From assembly GCF_001507665.1 (NCBI RefSeq), contig NZ_CP013910.1, positions 1,239,501 to 1,303,500 of the forward strand: DNA of 64,000 nt. Direction: 5' to 3'. Position 1 is the stretch's first letter; each line of letters begins with the position of its first letter. This stretch comes from Deinococcus actinosclerus (GTDB taxonomy: Bacteria; Deinococcota; Deinococci; Deinococcales; Deinococcaceae). The notes under the pieces are model-generated. The model saw only the letters and a program-made list of their open reading frames with translations, did no database searches and was not told the origin of the DNA. Position numbers and translations under genes: made by a program. This document shows positions 50,881-59,114 of this stretch, in pieces.

Positions 50881-51915
50881 ATGACCACCGTGCCCACCAC
50901 CCCCGCCCCGCCTGCCCACGCGGGGCGCGCCTCGACCCGGCAGAACCTCCTGACCATCGGGCTGGGCTGGTGGCTGATCGCGGCTGTGTTCACGGACGGC
51001 TGGGCGCACAACCAGTTCGGCGAGACGCTGGAGACGTTCTTCACGCCGTGGCACGCGGCGTTCTACAGCGGCTTCCTGGCGGTCGCCGGGTGGTGCCTGC
51101 TGCTCGCGTCGCGCGGCTGGCGCGAGGGACGCCGGGGCCTGCGCGCCTTCCCGGACGGCTATCACCTGGCGGCGCTGGGCGTGCCGATCTTCGCGCTGGG
51201 CGGCGTCGGTGACCTGACGTGGCACACGCTGCTGGGCATCGAGGTGGGGATCGAGGCGCTGCTCTCCCCGACCCATCTGCTGCTGTTCACGGGCGCGGCC
51301 CTGATCGTCGCCTCGCCCCTGAACGCCGCGTGGCGCAGCTCCGAGCCGCGCGCGGCCCGCCCGGCCGTCCGGTGGGCGGCCACGCTGTCGGCCACCAGTC
51401 TGCTTGCCATGACGGCGTTCATGCACATGTACCTGTGGGGCCTGCTGACCGTCCCGCAGGGCCTGGGGTACGTGCAGACGCGCGGGGAGCTCGCCGCGAT
51501 CCTGCTGACCGCGCTGATCCTGGCTGCGCCGCCCCTGCTCCTGCTGCGCCGGTTCACCCTGCCGTTCGGCGCGGTGGCCGTCATGTACGGCGTGACGAAC
51601 CTGGGTATGACCCTCATGATCCTGCCCGGCAACGTCCGCGTTCCGCTCCTGGCAGTCGCCACCGGCCTGCTGATCGACGTGTGGCACGCGCTCCTGCATC
51701 CCAGCCCCGGGCGGCCCTGGCATCTGCGTGCCTTCGCGTTCCTGCTGCCGCTGAGCGTCTGGGTGCCGTACCTGGGGGACGCCGTGTGGCGCGCCCAGAC
51801 CAGTCTGAGCCTGGAACTGTGGCTGGGCGTGGCCGTCATGACCGGTCTGGGGGGCGTGGCCCTCAGCGCCCTGATCGTGCCGGCGCCCCTGCCGCCTCTG
51901 GAGGACGCGTCCTGA
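50881..51915 (+). CDS. hypothetical polytopic membrane protein
   Basis: A 344-residue protein with about nine hydrophobic helices. Conserved-looking polar residues occur inside membrane regions: FTDGWAHNQFGETLETFFTP in helix 1 to 2, WHAAFYSGFLAVAGW, and DLTWHTLLGIEVGIEALLSP with LLLFTGAA. The histidines and acidic residues near helix ends hint at metal or heme binding, but no family is recognised. It is transcribed alone from a TACACT element. Confidence 0.65.
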   Translation: MTTVPTTPAPPAHAGRASTRQNLLTIGLGWWLIAAVFTDGWAHNQFGETLETFFTPWHAAFYSGFLAVAGWCLLLASRGWREGRRGLRAFPDGYHLAALGVPIFALGGVGDLTWHTLLGIEVGIEALLSPTHLLLFTGAALIVASPLNAAWRSSEPRAARPAVRWAATLSATSLLAMTAFMHMYLWGLLTVPQGLGYVQTRGELAAILLTALILAAPPLLLLRRFTLPFGAVAVMYGVTNLGMTLMILPGNVRVPLLAVATGLLIDVWHALLHPSPGRPWHLRAFAFLLPLSVWVPYLGDAVWRAQTSLSLELWLGVAVMTGLGGVALSALIVPAPLPPLEDAS

Positions 51916-52016
51916 CCGCTGTCGCATGAACTGCGTGCCCGGCCCACCGTTCCTCCCCGGCCATCCCGGGTGCCGCGCCCGTCACACCTGCGGAGTGCGG
52001 CGGTTCACCCTCGCCC

Positions 52017-52022
52017 TACGCT
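52017..52022 (+). promoter_or_regulatory. leaderless -10 element of the DUF402 gene
   Basis: TACGCT, ending 6 nt before the GTG at 52029. Confidence 0.5.
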
Positions 52023-52028
52023 GCGGGT

Positions 52029-52554
52029 GTGAAGCGCAAGGATGGCCGGTACCTCCAGCTTTTTCCCGGTGTGCAGGGTACGCAGCGGGTCGTGACGCTG
52101 CCCGGGGGCTGGCTGGTGGACGTGACCTTCACGCACGTTCCTCAGCCACACGCGGTGACCGTTCACGGGGTCACGGTGCCCACCCTGGTCGTCGGGGCGC
52201 GCTGACCTGGTGCCCACACAGGGGTACGCGGCGCTGCTGGTCATCCTGACCGGCGAAACGCCCTTGTTCGCCTACGCGGACGTGTGCGCCGCCACCGGCA
52301 TAGGAGAGGACGGCATGCCGTGGCTGGATGACCTGTACCTCGATGTGCGCGCCACCCTGAACGTGGACTGGACGCCCGGCGTGCCGGAAATCATCGACGC
52401 GGACGAACTTGACGCGGCCCTGCACAGTGGCCAGATCACGCTGGAGCAACACGCACTGGCGTGGGTGACCGCGCGGGACGTGGCCGGGCAGTGTGCTCGA
52501 AATACACACCCTCTGCTGGAGGCCGTCCGGTCGTTTGTGTCGCCAGCCTCGTGA
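52029..52554 (+). pseudogene. DUF402-domain protein split by an apparent +1 frameshift
   Basis: A 58-codon frame from GTG 52029 (MKRKDGRYLQLFPGVQ ... VTVHGVTVPTLVVGAR, stop at 52205) supplies the N-terminal part of a DUF402 protein. A frame from about 52201 supplies the rest: QGYAALLVILTGETPLFAYA, MPWLDDLYLDVRATL, then IIDADELDAALHSGQITLEQ. Removing one G from the GGGG run 52194-52197 joins them as VVGRADLVPTQGYAAL, giving 174 residues, close to the usual size. DUF402 proteins include nucleoside-phosphate phosphatases. It is a genuine lesion, a programmed shift or a sequence error. Confidence 0.7.
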
Positions 52555-52592
52555 TACCCACGCAGGCTGGACAGGCTCCTGCTGGGGCGCGC

Positions 52593-52598
52593 TAGGCT
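52593..52598 (+). promoter_or_regulatory. leaderless -10 element of bcp-rpiA
   Basis: TAGGCT, ending 6 nt before the ATG at 52605. Confidence 0.5.
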
Positions 52599-52604
52599 GG
52601 GTGC

Positions 52605-53102
52605 ATGAGTGATTCGGTGCAGGTTCCGGTGGTGGGGGAGGAGTTCCCGGCGTTCACGCTGATGGACGCGGCGGGGCAGGCGCATTCGCTCTCGGATTTC
52701 GCGGGGCGGTACGTGGTGCTGTACGTGTACCCGAAGGACGACACGCCGGGCTGCACGCGCGAGGCGTGTGATTTCCGGGATAACGCGCTGCTGCGGGAGC
52801 ATGGCGCGGCGATTCTGGGCGTGAGTGCGGATGACGCGGACAGTCACGCGCGCTTCGCGGAGAAGTTCAGCCTGCCGTTCCCGCTGCTGAGCGATCCGGG
52901 CGCGGCGTTCCTGCGGTCCATCGGGTCGTACGGGACGAAGAACATGTACGGGAAGGTCACGGAGGGGATCAAGCGGCAGACGTTCCTGATCGGCCCGGAC
53001 GGTCGGCTGGTGAAGTCGTGGCTGGCGGTGAAGGTGGACGGGCACGCGGATCACGTGGCGGCCGCCATCGAGAAGGACCGCGCAGCGCAGGGCGGGAAGT
53101 GA
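52605..53102 (+). CDS. bcp: thioredoxin-dependent thiol peroxidase (BCP/PrxQ)
   Basis: A 165-residue cytoplasmic peroxiredoxin that reduces H2O2 and organic peroxides. The peroxidatic cysteine is C50 in PKDDTPGCTREACDFRDN, with the resolving cysteine at C55, the intra-helix pattern typical of PrxQ. The conserved ILGVSADDADSHARFAEKF and FLIGPDGRLVKSW follow. Its stop shares a base with the rpiA ATG (TGATG), so the two genes are translationally coupled, linking peroxide defence with pentose phosphate metabolism. Confidence 0.93.
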   Translation: MSDSVQVPVVGEEFPAFTLMDAAGQAHSLSDFAGRYVVLYVYPKDDTPGCTREACDFRDNALLREHGAAILGVSADDADSHARFAEKFSLPFPLLSDPGAAFLRSIGSYGTKNMYGKVTEGIKRQTFLIGPDGRLVKSWLAVKVDGHADHVAAAIEKDRAAQGGK

Positions 53103-53785
53103 TGGATCTGGAGGCCTTGAAGCGCGAGGCGGCCCTGCGGGCCGTGGCCCTCGTGAAGAGTGGGGACCGGGTGGGCCTGGGGACGGGCAGCACCGCGAAG
53201 TACGCCATCGAGGAGATCGGCCGGAAACTCGCGGCGGGTGAGCTGACGGGCGTGGTGGGCGTGGCGACCAGCGAGGCGAGTGACACGCTGGCGCGGCAGG
53301 TGGGCATTCCCGTGGAGCCGCTCGATCCGCGTCCGCTGGACATCGCCCTTGATGGTGCGGACGAGATCGCGCCGAACCTCGACCTGATCAAGGGGCTGGG
53401 TGGGGCGCTGCTGCGCGAGAAGCTGACCGAGGTGCAGGCGCGGCGGTTCATCGTGATTGCCGACCAGACGAAACTGGTGGAGCACATCGGGGAGAAGTCC
53501 GCGCTGCCCATCGAGATCGCCCGCTTCGGGTTCCTGAGCACCATCGAGCGCCTGCGCGCCGTCCTCCCGTCGGGTCGGCTGCGGCAGCCGGGCGCGCAAC
53601 CGTACGTGACGGACAATGGGAACTACATCTTCGACGCGCAGATTCCCGCCGGGACGGACATCGCGGCGCTGGAACGCCAGCTGAAGGGCACGCTGGGCGT
53701 CGTGGATACCGGCCTGTTCCTGGGCATGGCCGAGCGGGCGTTCGTGGCCGCCCCGGATGGCGTGACCGAACTGACGCCCCGCTGA
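53102..53785 (+). CDS. rpiA: ribose-5-phosphate isomerase A
   Basis: A 227-residue enzyme interconverting ribose 5-phosphate and ribulose 5-phosphate. All signature motifs are present: GLGTGSTAKYAI (residues 25-36), DGADEIAPNLDLIKGLGGAL (84-103, with the catalytic DGADE) and REKLTEVQARRFIVIADQTK. The start overlaps the bcp stop. It completes the non-oxidative branch beside the gnd-zwf operon elsewhere in the window. Confidence 0.95.
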   Translation: MDLEALKREAALRAVALVKSGDRVGLGTGSTAKYAIEEIGRKLAAGELTGVVGVATSEASDTLARQVGIPVEPLDPRPLDIALDGADEIAPNLDLIKGLGGALLREKLTEVQARRFIVIADQTKLVEHIGEKSALPIEIARFGFLSTIERLRAVLPSGRLRQPGAQPYVTDNGNYIFDAQIPAGTDIAALERQLKGTLGVVDTGLFLGMAERAFVAAPDGVTELTPR

Positions 53786-53902
53786 GCGGCACTCTGTCTC
53801 TCTTTGCTCCTCCCCGTTGATGGGTAGGCTGGGAGGGGGTGAAGTCCTGCCTGCCCGTTACGCGTTCTGGCGTAGCGGGTGGCGTGCGTTTGGGTGCTGG
53901 CG

Positions 53903-53908
53903 TACCCT
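53903..53908 (+). promoter_or_regulatory. leaderless -10 element of the ABC-2 exporter operon
   Basis: TACCCT, ending 8 nt before the ATG at 53917. Confidence 0.4.
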
Positions 53909-53916
53909 GGGTGATC

Positions 53917-54951
53917 ATGACGGGCGATCGGGGTGGGGCGGGGGACGCGGCGGTGCGGGTGCGTGACCTGCGCAAGGGGTACGTGGTGCACGAGAAGGAA
54001 CCGGGGTTCCTGGGGAGCCTGCGGTCGTTCGTGAGCCGAAAGTCGCGGGTGGTGGAGGCGGTGCGGGGCGTGTCGTTCGATCTCGCGCCGGGCGAGGTGG
54101 TGGGGTTCCTGGGGCCGAACGGGGCGGGGAAGACCACGACCCTGAAGATGCTGTCGGGCCTGCTGCACCCGTCAGGTGGGGAGGTGCGCGTGGCGGGCTT
54201 CGAGCCGGGGCGGCGCGAGAACGCCTTCCTGCGGCAGATCACGCTGGTGATGGGGCAGAAGCAGCAGCTGATCTGGGACCTGCCGGCGCTGGATTCCTTT
54301 CTGGTGAATCAGGCGATCTACGAGATTCCGGACGCGCAGTTCCGGGCGACGATGGCCGAGTTCACGGAGGTCCTGGGCCTGGAGGGCATCCTGAAGAAGC
54401 AGGTGCGCAAGCTGTCGCTGGGCGAACGCATGAAGTGCGAGCTGGCGGCGGCGCTGCTGCACCGCCCGAAGGTGCTGTTCCTGGATGAGCCGACCATCGG
54501 GCTGGACGTGAACATGCAGGAATCGGTGCGGGCGTTCGTGCAGGACTACAACGCGCGGTATGGGGCGACGGTGATGCTCACGAGCCATTACATGGCGGAC
54601 GTGACGGCCCTGGCGCGGCGCATCCTGGTGATCGACCGGGGCGAGGTGGTGTTCGACGGGGACCTAGCGCGACTGGCCGAGCAGGGTGGCGGCGGGAAGA
54701 CCGTGCGCCTGCAACTGCGCCGCCCCGCGACGGCGGAGGACCTGGGCCGCTTCGGATCGGAGGTGCGTGTGGACGGCCTGAGCGCCGAGCTGACCGTGCC
54801 GCGCGCGCTGGTCAGTGAGCGGGCGGCGGCGCTGCTGGCCGAGCTGGACGTGGCGGACCTGACGGTGGAGGACCCGAGTATCGAGAGCGTGATGGCATCC
54901 CTGTTCGGCGCGCGGGCCGGGCAGCCGGAACGTACCCCGGAGCCGGTATGA
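53917..54951 (+). CDS. ABC-2 type exporter ATP-binding protein
   Basis: A 344-residue ATPase. Walker A is GPNGAGKT (residues 66-73), the Q-loop is VMGQKQQLIWDLP, the signature is LSLGERMKCELAAALLHRP, Walker B is VLFLDEPTIGLD, and the switch histidine is in MLTSHYMADV. The long insert before Walker A (KEPGFLGSLRSFVSRKSRVV) and a 90-residue C-terminal domain are typical of the subgroup paired with DUF990/ABC-2 permeases. It overlaps the first permease gene by 4 nt. The substrate is unknown; related systems export drugs, lipids or sugars. Confidence 0.9.
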   Translation: MTGDRGGAGDAAVRVRDLRKGYVVHEKEPGFLGSLRSFVSRKSRVVEAVRGVSFDLAPGEVVGFLGPNGAGKTTTLKMLSGLLHPSGGEVRVAGFEPGRRENAFLRQITLVMGQKQQLIWDLPALDSFLVNQAIYEIPDAQFRATMAEFTEVLGLEGILKKQVRKLSLGERMKCELAAALLHRPKVLFLDEPTIGLDVNMQESVRAFVQDYNARYGATVMLTSHYMADVTALARRILVIDRGEVVFDGDLARLAEQGGGGKTVRLQLRRPATAEDLGRFGSEVRVDGLSAELTVPRALVSERAAALLAELDVADLTVEDPSIESVMASLFGARAGQPERTPEPV

Positions 54952-55751
54952 GGCCCCTGATGTTCAAGGCGCGCGTCCTGTTCTCCACGCGCTTCGCGGA
55001 GATGGCGGAGTACCGCGCCGAAGTCGTCATCTGGATGCTGTCGGGCACGCTGTCGCTGGTCATGATGCTCGTCTGGATGGCGCAGGCGGCCGCTGCGCCC
55101 GGCGGGCAGATCCGCGGCTACAGCGCGCCGGAGTTCGCCACGTACTTCCTGTCCACGTGGCTGGTGTCGCAGCTGCTGGTCGTGTGGGTGTCGCACGAAC
55201 TGGACTTCCAGATCCGGCAGGGGACGCTGTCGCCGCAGCTGCTGCGCCCGGTGGACCCCATGTGGCTGCATGTCGCGTCGCACGTCGCCGAGCGGCTGGT
55301 GCGGATCGTGCCGCTGCTGATCATGGTGGGCGTGTTCACGTGGCTGTCCGGCGCGTCGTTCACGCGCGAGTGGTGGGCGTACCCGGCGGCGCTGGGAATG
55401 GCCGCGCTGGGCTTCAGCGTGCGGTTCCTGTACGAGTATGCCATTGGCCTGCTGGCCTTCTGGACCGAGAGCAGCGCGTCCTTCCAGGAGGTCGTGTGGC
55501 TGGTGTACGCCGCGCTGGGCGGCATGTTCGCGCCGCTGGCCTTCTACCCCGAGTGGGTGCAGCGCGTGGCGGTCTGGACGCCGTTCCCGTACATGTTGGG
55601 CCTCCCCGCGCAGCTCCTGGCGGGCAAGGCCACGCTGGCGCAGGCGGGGAGCGGCGCGCTGGTGCTGCTCGTGTGGCTCGCGGTGTTCTGGGTGGTGCGC
55701 CTGATCGTCTGGCGTGTCGGCCTGCGCAAATACGGCGCGGTGGGCGCGTGA
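54948..55751 (+). CDS. ABC-2 type permease, first subunit
   Basis: A 267-residue membrane protein with six predicted helices: MRPLMFKARVLFSTRFAEMA, then AEVVIWMLSGTLSLVMMLVW and FLSTWLVSQLLVVW, among others. The family stretch is LDFQIRQGTLSPQLLRPVDP. It is translationally coupled to the ATPase (ATGA) and should form a heterodimer with the second permease at 55852. Its stop is followed by a 100-bp gap with tandem repeats. Confidence 0.85.
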   Translation: MRPLMFKARVLFSTRFAEMAEYRAEVVIWMLSGTLSLVMMLVWMAQAAAAPGGQIRGYSAPEFATYFLSTWLVSQLLVVWVSHELDFQIRQGTLSPQLLRPVDPMWLHVASHVAERLVRIVPLLIMVGVFTWLSGASFTREWWAYPAALGMAALGFSVRFLYEYAIGLLAFWTESSASFQEVVWLVYAALGGMFAPLAFYPEWVQRVAVWTPFPYMLGLPAQLLAGKATLAQAGSGALVLLVWLAVFWVVRLIVWRVGLRKYGAVGA

Positions 55752-55758
55752 GGGGGGC

Positions 55759-55786
55759 CGTTGATGGTCGAACGTTGATGGTTGAA
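55759..55786 (+). repeat. tandem 14-bp repeat in the permease gap
   Basis: CGTTGATGGTCGAA followed directly by CGTTGATGGTTGAA, one mismatch. Related GTTGATGG and CCATCA strings occur in the gaps at 15189-15275 and 63235-63277. Confidence 0.6.
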
Positions 55787-55851
55787 AGAGTGGTGCAGAT
55801 GGTGATCCATCACCCATCGACAATCACCTGTCAACCCGCCGAGGGGGCCGC

Positions 55852-56640
55852 ATGAGGCGGTACCTGCGGCTCGTGCGTATCTTCGTGGGGGCGACCCTGT
55901 CGGCGCAGCTGGAGTACCGCGCGAATTTCCTGGGCGCGGTGCTGGCCAGTCTGGGCGAGGTGGGGGTGGCGCTGCTGGGCATCAGCATCCTGTTCGGGCA
56001 GCCGGGCGTGACGCAGGTGGGCGGCTGGTCGTTCCGGGAGGCGCTGCTCGTGACGGGCTTCTTCATGCTGACCGAGGGCGTGATCAGCGTGTTCATCCAG
56101 CCGAACATGTCGAAGATCGCCGAGGCGGTGCGGACGGGGAACATGGATTTCACGCTGCTCAAGCCGATTGACGCGCAGTTCAACGTGAGTACCCGGAACC
56201 TGAACGTGCTGCGCTTCCCGGACCTGCTGATCGGGCTGGGTCTGATCGGGTACGCGGCGTCCGGGCTGGAGGTCACGCCGGGCGGGGCGCTGGCGGCGGC
56301 GGTGCTGTACGGGTCGGCGGTGGTGATCGTGTACTGCATCTACCTGGGCCTGAGCACGACGGCCTTCTGGTTCGTGAAGACGCAGAACGTCACCGAACTG
56401 TTCAGCGGGGTGTTCGGCGCGGCGCGCTTCCCGGTGGCGGCGTTCCCGGTGCCGGTGCGGTTCGTGCTGACGTTCGTGCTGCCCGTGGCGTTCATCACGA
56501 CCGTGCCCGCGCAGGCGCTGACAGGAGCGCTGGGCGGGGGCTTGGCGCTGGCGTCCCCGCTGATCGCGGCGGCGCTGTTCCTGGGCACCCGCTGGTTCTG
56601 GCGGTACGCGGTGGCGAGCTACACGAGCGCGAGCAGCTGA
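55852..56640 (+). CDS. ABC-2 type permease, second subunit (DUF990-like)
   Basis: A 262-residue six-helix permease partner. It starts MRRYLRLVRIFVGATLSAQL, with the coupling-helix region NMSKIAEAVRTGNMDFTLLK PID (LLKPIDAQFNVSTRNLNVLR) that parallels the first permease, and TVPAQALTGALGG near the end, typical of the DUF990 family. It overlaps the next gene by 1 nt (TGATG). It forms the exporter with the ATPase and the first permease; the transported compound is unknown. Confidence 0.85.
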   Translation: MRRYLRLVRIFVGATLSAQLEYRANFLGAVLASLGEVGVALLGISILFGQPGVTQVGGWSFREALLVTGFFMLTEGVISVFIQPNMSKIAEAVRTGNMDFTLLKPIDAQFNVSTRNLNVLRFPDLLIGLGLIGYAASGLEVTPGGALAAAVLYGSAVVIVYCIYLGLSTTAFWFVKTQNVTELFSGVFGAARFPVAAFPVPVRFVLTFVLPVAFITTVPAQALTGALGGGLALASPLIAAALFLGTRWFWRYAVASYTSASS

Positions 56641-57224
56641 TGGCCGACCTGTCGGCCTGCTGGGCGGCGCTGGGCCTGCCGCGTCCCCGCTCCCAGCCCC
56701 TGCCGGAGGGCGCGCGGGCGCGGCTGGCGCATCTGGCGGAGCTGCGCGACATCGGCGGGCCCAGCGAGGCCGCGCGGGCCGGGGCGGAGTTCGCGGGCGA
56801 ACGCTGGTTCAGGGCCGATCTGCTGGGCGTGCGCCCCTGGCTGGCCTCCGACACCCCCGCGCGCGAGGTCGTGCCGGCGGTGCTGCGCGCCGAGTGGACA
56901 GGCTTCCTGGCCCTGCTGGGCGAGTACGGCCCGTGGGTATACGCGCCGGACGTCCGGGCCTTGCAGGACCTGTCCGGCGCGTACGCCGCGCTCGTGACGG
57001 CCGCCCGCAGCGCGCCCGAGGCGGAGGTGGTGCTCGCCGCCGAGCGCAGCCTCACCCTCGGGGCTCACCGGACGTTGCTGGTGCGGCTGGAGGCCACGCC
57101 CTACCGGCAACCGGCCCGCGCGGGCGTGGACGCCGACGGGCTGCACGACCTCGAAACCGCGTTCTGGACGCTCGCCGGGACACAGGCCGCCCAGGCGCAC
57201 GCGCGCTGGCAGGCGCGGCGCTGA
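56640..57224 (+). CDS. hypothetical protein of the ABC-2 exporter operon
   Basis: An unrecognised 194-residue, mostly helical soluble protein (LPEGARARLAHLAELRDIGG ... AVLRAEWTGFLALLGEYGPW ... TAFWTLAGTQAAQAHARWQA). It starts within the stop codon of the second permease gene, so it is co-translated with the exporter. No enzymatic motif, membrane segment or signal peptide is visible. Confidence 0.6.
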   Translation: MADLSACWAALGLPRPRSQPLPEGARARLAHLAELRDIGGPSEAARAGAEFAGERWFRADLLGVRPWLASDTPAREVVPAVLRAEWTGFLALLGEYGPWVYAPDVRALQDLSGAYAALVTAARSAPEAEVVLAAERSLTLGAHRTLLVRLEATPYRQPARAGVDADGLHDLETAFWTLAGTQAAQAHARWQARR

Positions 57225-57283
57225 GCGCAGGTCTCAGGGTCGCGTGAACGTGCCAGGACTGGCAGGGGCGGGGTGCGGGCGCC

Positions 57284-57289
57284 TAGATT
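57284..57289 (+). promoter_or_regulatory. leaderless -10 element of the OYE-family gene
   Basis: TAGATT, ending 6 nt before the ATG at 57296. Confidence 0.55.
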
Positions 57290-57295
57290 CGGCGC

Positions 57296-58378
57296 ATGAC
57301 TGACGGTCCCCTCCTGTTCCAGCCGCTGAAACTCCGCGACGTGACGCTGCCCAACCGCGTGGTCGTGTCGCCCATGTGCATGTACTCCGCGCAGGGCGGT
57401 CTGGCGAACGACTTCCATCTCGTGCACCTGGGGCAGTACGCGCTGGCCGGGACGGGCCTGATCTTCACCGAGGCCACCGCCGTCAGCCCGGAGGGCCGCA
57501 TCAGCCCCGAGGACCTGGGCCTGTGGGAGGACCGGCAGATCACGCCGCTGGGCCGCGTGACCGACTTCGTGCACGCGCAGGGCGGCGTGATCGGGGTGCA
57601 GCTGGCGCACGCGGGCCGCAAGGCCAGCACCTACGCGCCCTGGCGCGGGCGCGGCGCGGTGCCGCCCGAACGCGGCGGCTGGGACGTGATCGGTCCGGAC
57701 GCCAATGCCTACAACGACGTCTTCCCGCAGCCGCGCGCCATGACGGCCGAGGACATCGCCCGGCTGGTCGGGGATTTCCGGCAGGCCGCCCGCCGCGCCG
57801 AGATCGCGGGCTTCGACGTGGTCGAGATCCACGCCGCGCACGGGTACCTGCTGCACCAGTTCCTCTCGCCGCTGGCGAACACCCGCACCGACGCGTACGG
57901 GGGCAGTTTCGAGAACCGCACCCGCCTCCTGCTGGAGGTCACGCGCGCCGCGCGCGAGGTGTGGCCGCACCACAAGCCGCTGTTCGTGCGCCTGAGTGCC
58001 ACCGACTGGGCGCCCGGCGGCTGGGACGAATCGCAGACCGTCGTGCTGGCCGGCCTGCTCGCGCGCGAGGGTGTGGACGCGCTGGACCTCAGCAGCGGCG
58101 GCCTGACCCCCGAGCAGCAGATCACCCCCGCTCCCGCCTACCAGACGCCCTTCGCGGCGCAGGTGAAGGCCGCCGAGCCCGACCTCACGGTGATGACCGT
58201 CGGGATGATCGACACGCCTGAACGCGCCGAGGGCATCCTGCGCAACGGGAACGCCGACCTGATCGCCCTGGCCCGCCCGCTGCTGGGCGACCCGCACTGG
58301 GTGCAGGCCGCCGCCCGCGACCTGGGCGCCGAGCACCCGCTGCCCGCCCAGTACCAGCGCGCCACCCGTCCCACCTGA
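57296..58378 (+). CDS. Old Yellow Enzyme-family NADH:flavin oxidoreductase (YqjM-like)
   Basis: A 360-residue FMN-dependent ene-reductase of the YqjM/NamA class. The FMN pocket VVVSPMCMYSAQGG contains the class-specific cysteine, GVQLAHAGRKAS and the catalytic HAAHGYLLHQFLSPLANTR follow, and YGGSFENRTRLLLEV is diagnostic. It would reduce electrophilic alkenes or nitro compounds with NAD(P)H and is often induced by oxidative stress. It is transcribed alone from a TAGATT element. Confidence 0.92.
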   Translation: MTDGPLLFQPLKLRDVTLPNRVVVSPMCMYSAQGGLANDFHLVHLGQYALAGTGLIFTEATAVSPEGRISPEDLGLWEDRQITPLGRVTDFVHAQGGVIGVQLAHAGRKASTYAPWRGRGAVPPERGGWDVIGPDANAYNDVFPQPRAMTAEDIARLVGDFRQAARRAEIAGFDVVEIHAAHGYLLHQFLSPLANTRTDAYGGSFENRTRLLLEVTRAAREVWPHHKPLFVRLSATDWAPGGWDESQTVVLAGLLAREGVDALDLSSGGLTPEQQITPAPAYQTPFAAQVKAAEPDLTVMTVGMIDTPERAEGILRNGNADLIALARPLLGDPHWVQAAARDLGAEHPLPAQYQRATRPT

Positions 58379-58392
58379 ACGCCCCCAGCGCG

Positions 58393-58923
58393 TCAGGCGG
58401 ACTGGGGCATGCGCCGCTCCAACACCAGTCCGCCCGGTGTGCTCGCCAGCAGCACCGGACTGACCACCGGGACGCCCTGCATCGACAGCCGGACGTGGCC
58501 CGGGGCGTCGGTGCGCTCCACGGCGGCCGCCACGGCCGCGACCACCCAGTCCAGCCGGGCCGCCAGCAGCGCCGCGGCCAGTTCGGGCTGACCGCCCAGC
58601 AGTTCCAGGCTGACCACGGCGGCCCTCACCCCGCCCCGTGACGGCTGGATGTCCCCCGGCTGATGCAGGGCCGAACCGACCAGGGTCCAGTGCCCGGCCA
58701 GTGCGGTCACCGTCACGCCCGGCACGCCCCGCAGGGCGCCCAGTTCCCGGCTGAGCGTCTGGGCGCCGGGCGTGGCGATCAACACGTCCACCTCGGGCAG
58801 GCGCTCGCTGAAGAACTCCGCCACGCCCAGCCGGTCCCGGTTGGACAGCACCGACAGGCGTGCCTGCACGGCCTCCGGGCTGGGCAGCATCTCGGCAATC
58901 GTCTGTCGGAACGTGTTCGGCAT
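58393..58923 (-). CDS. hypothetical protein, possibly a phosphoribosyltransferase-like fold
   Basis: A 176-residue soluble protein, MPNTFRQTIAEMLPSPEAVQ onward, with a GGAGG ribosome-binding site. The pattern VDVLIATPGAQTLSRELGAL, later VRAAVVSLELLGGQPELAAA and PVVSPVLLASTPGG, resembles the alpha/beta layout of type I phosphoribosyltransferases, where the second piece would be the PRPP loop, but the acidic pair of that loop is missing. It could be a non-catalytic regulator. This is an impression, not a match. It converges on the OYE gene. Confidence 0.55.
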   Translation of the reverse strand: MPNTFRQTIAEMLPSPEAVQARLSVLSNRDRLGVAEFFSERLPEVDVLIATPGAQTLSRELGALRGVPGVTVTALAGHWTLVGSALHQPGDIQPSRGGVRAAVVSLELLGGQPELAAALLAARLDWVVAAVAAAVERTDAPGHVRLSMQGVPVVSPVLLASTPGGLVLERRMPQSA

Positions 58924-59100
58924 GGGTGGGTCCTCCGGCGCCGTGACCGTGCAGGCCACCGGCTCCCCTTCAGGGTAGGCGCTGGGCCGCGCGGCGACAG
59001 GTCCACCCGCCCAGCCGCGCATTCACCGTTCATTCAGGCAGCAGGGGGCCCGCGGCCCACCCCGCCGGACACCCCGCACGTGCCCCGCGCCCGGCGGGCG

Positions 59101-59106
59101 TAGGGT
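59101..59106 (+). promoter_or_regulatory. leaderless -10 element of the MFS gene
   Basis: TAGGGT, ending 8 nt before the ATG at 59115. Confidence 0.4.
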
Positions 59107-59114
59107 AACAGGGT

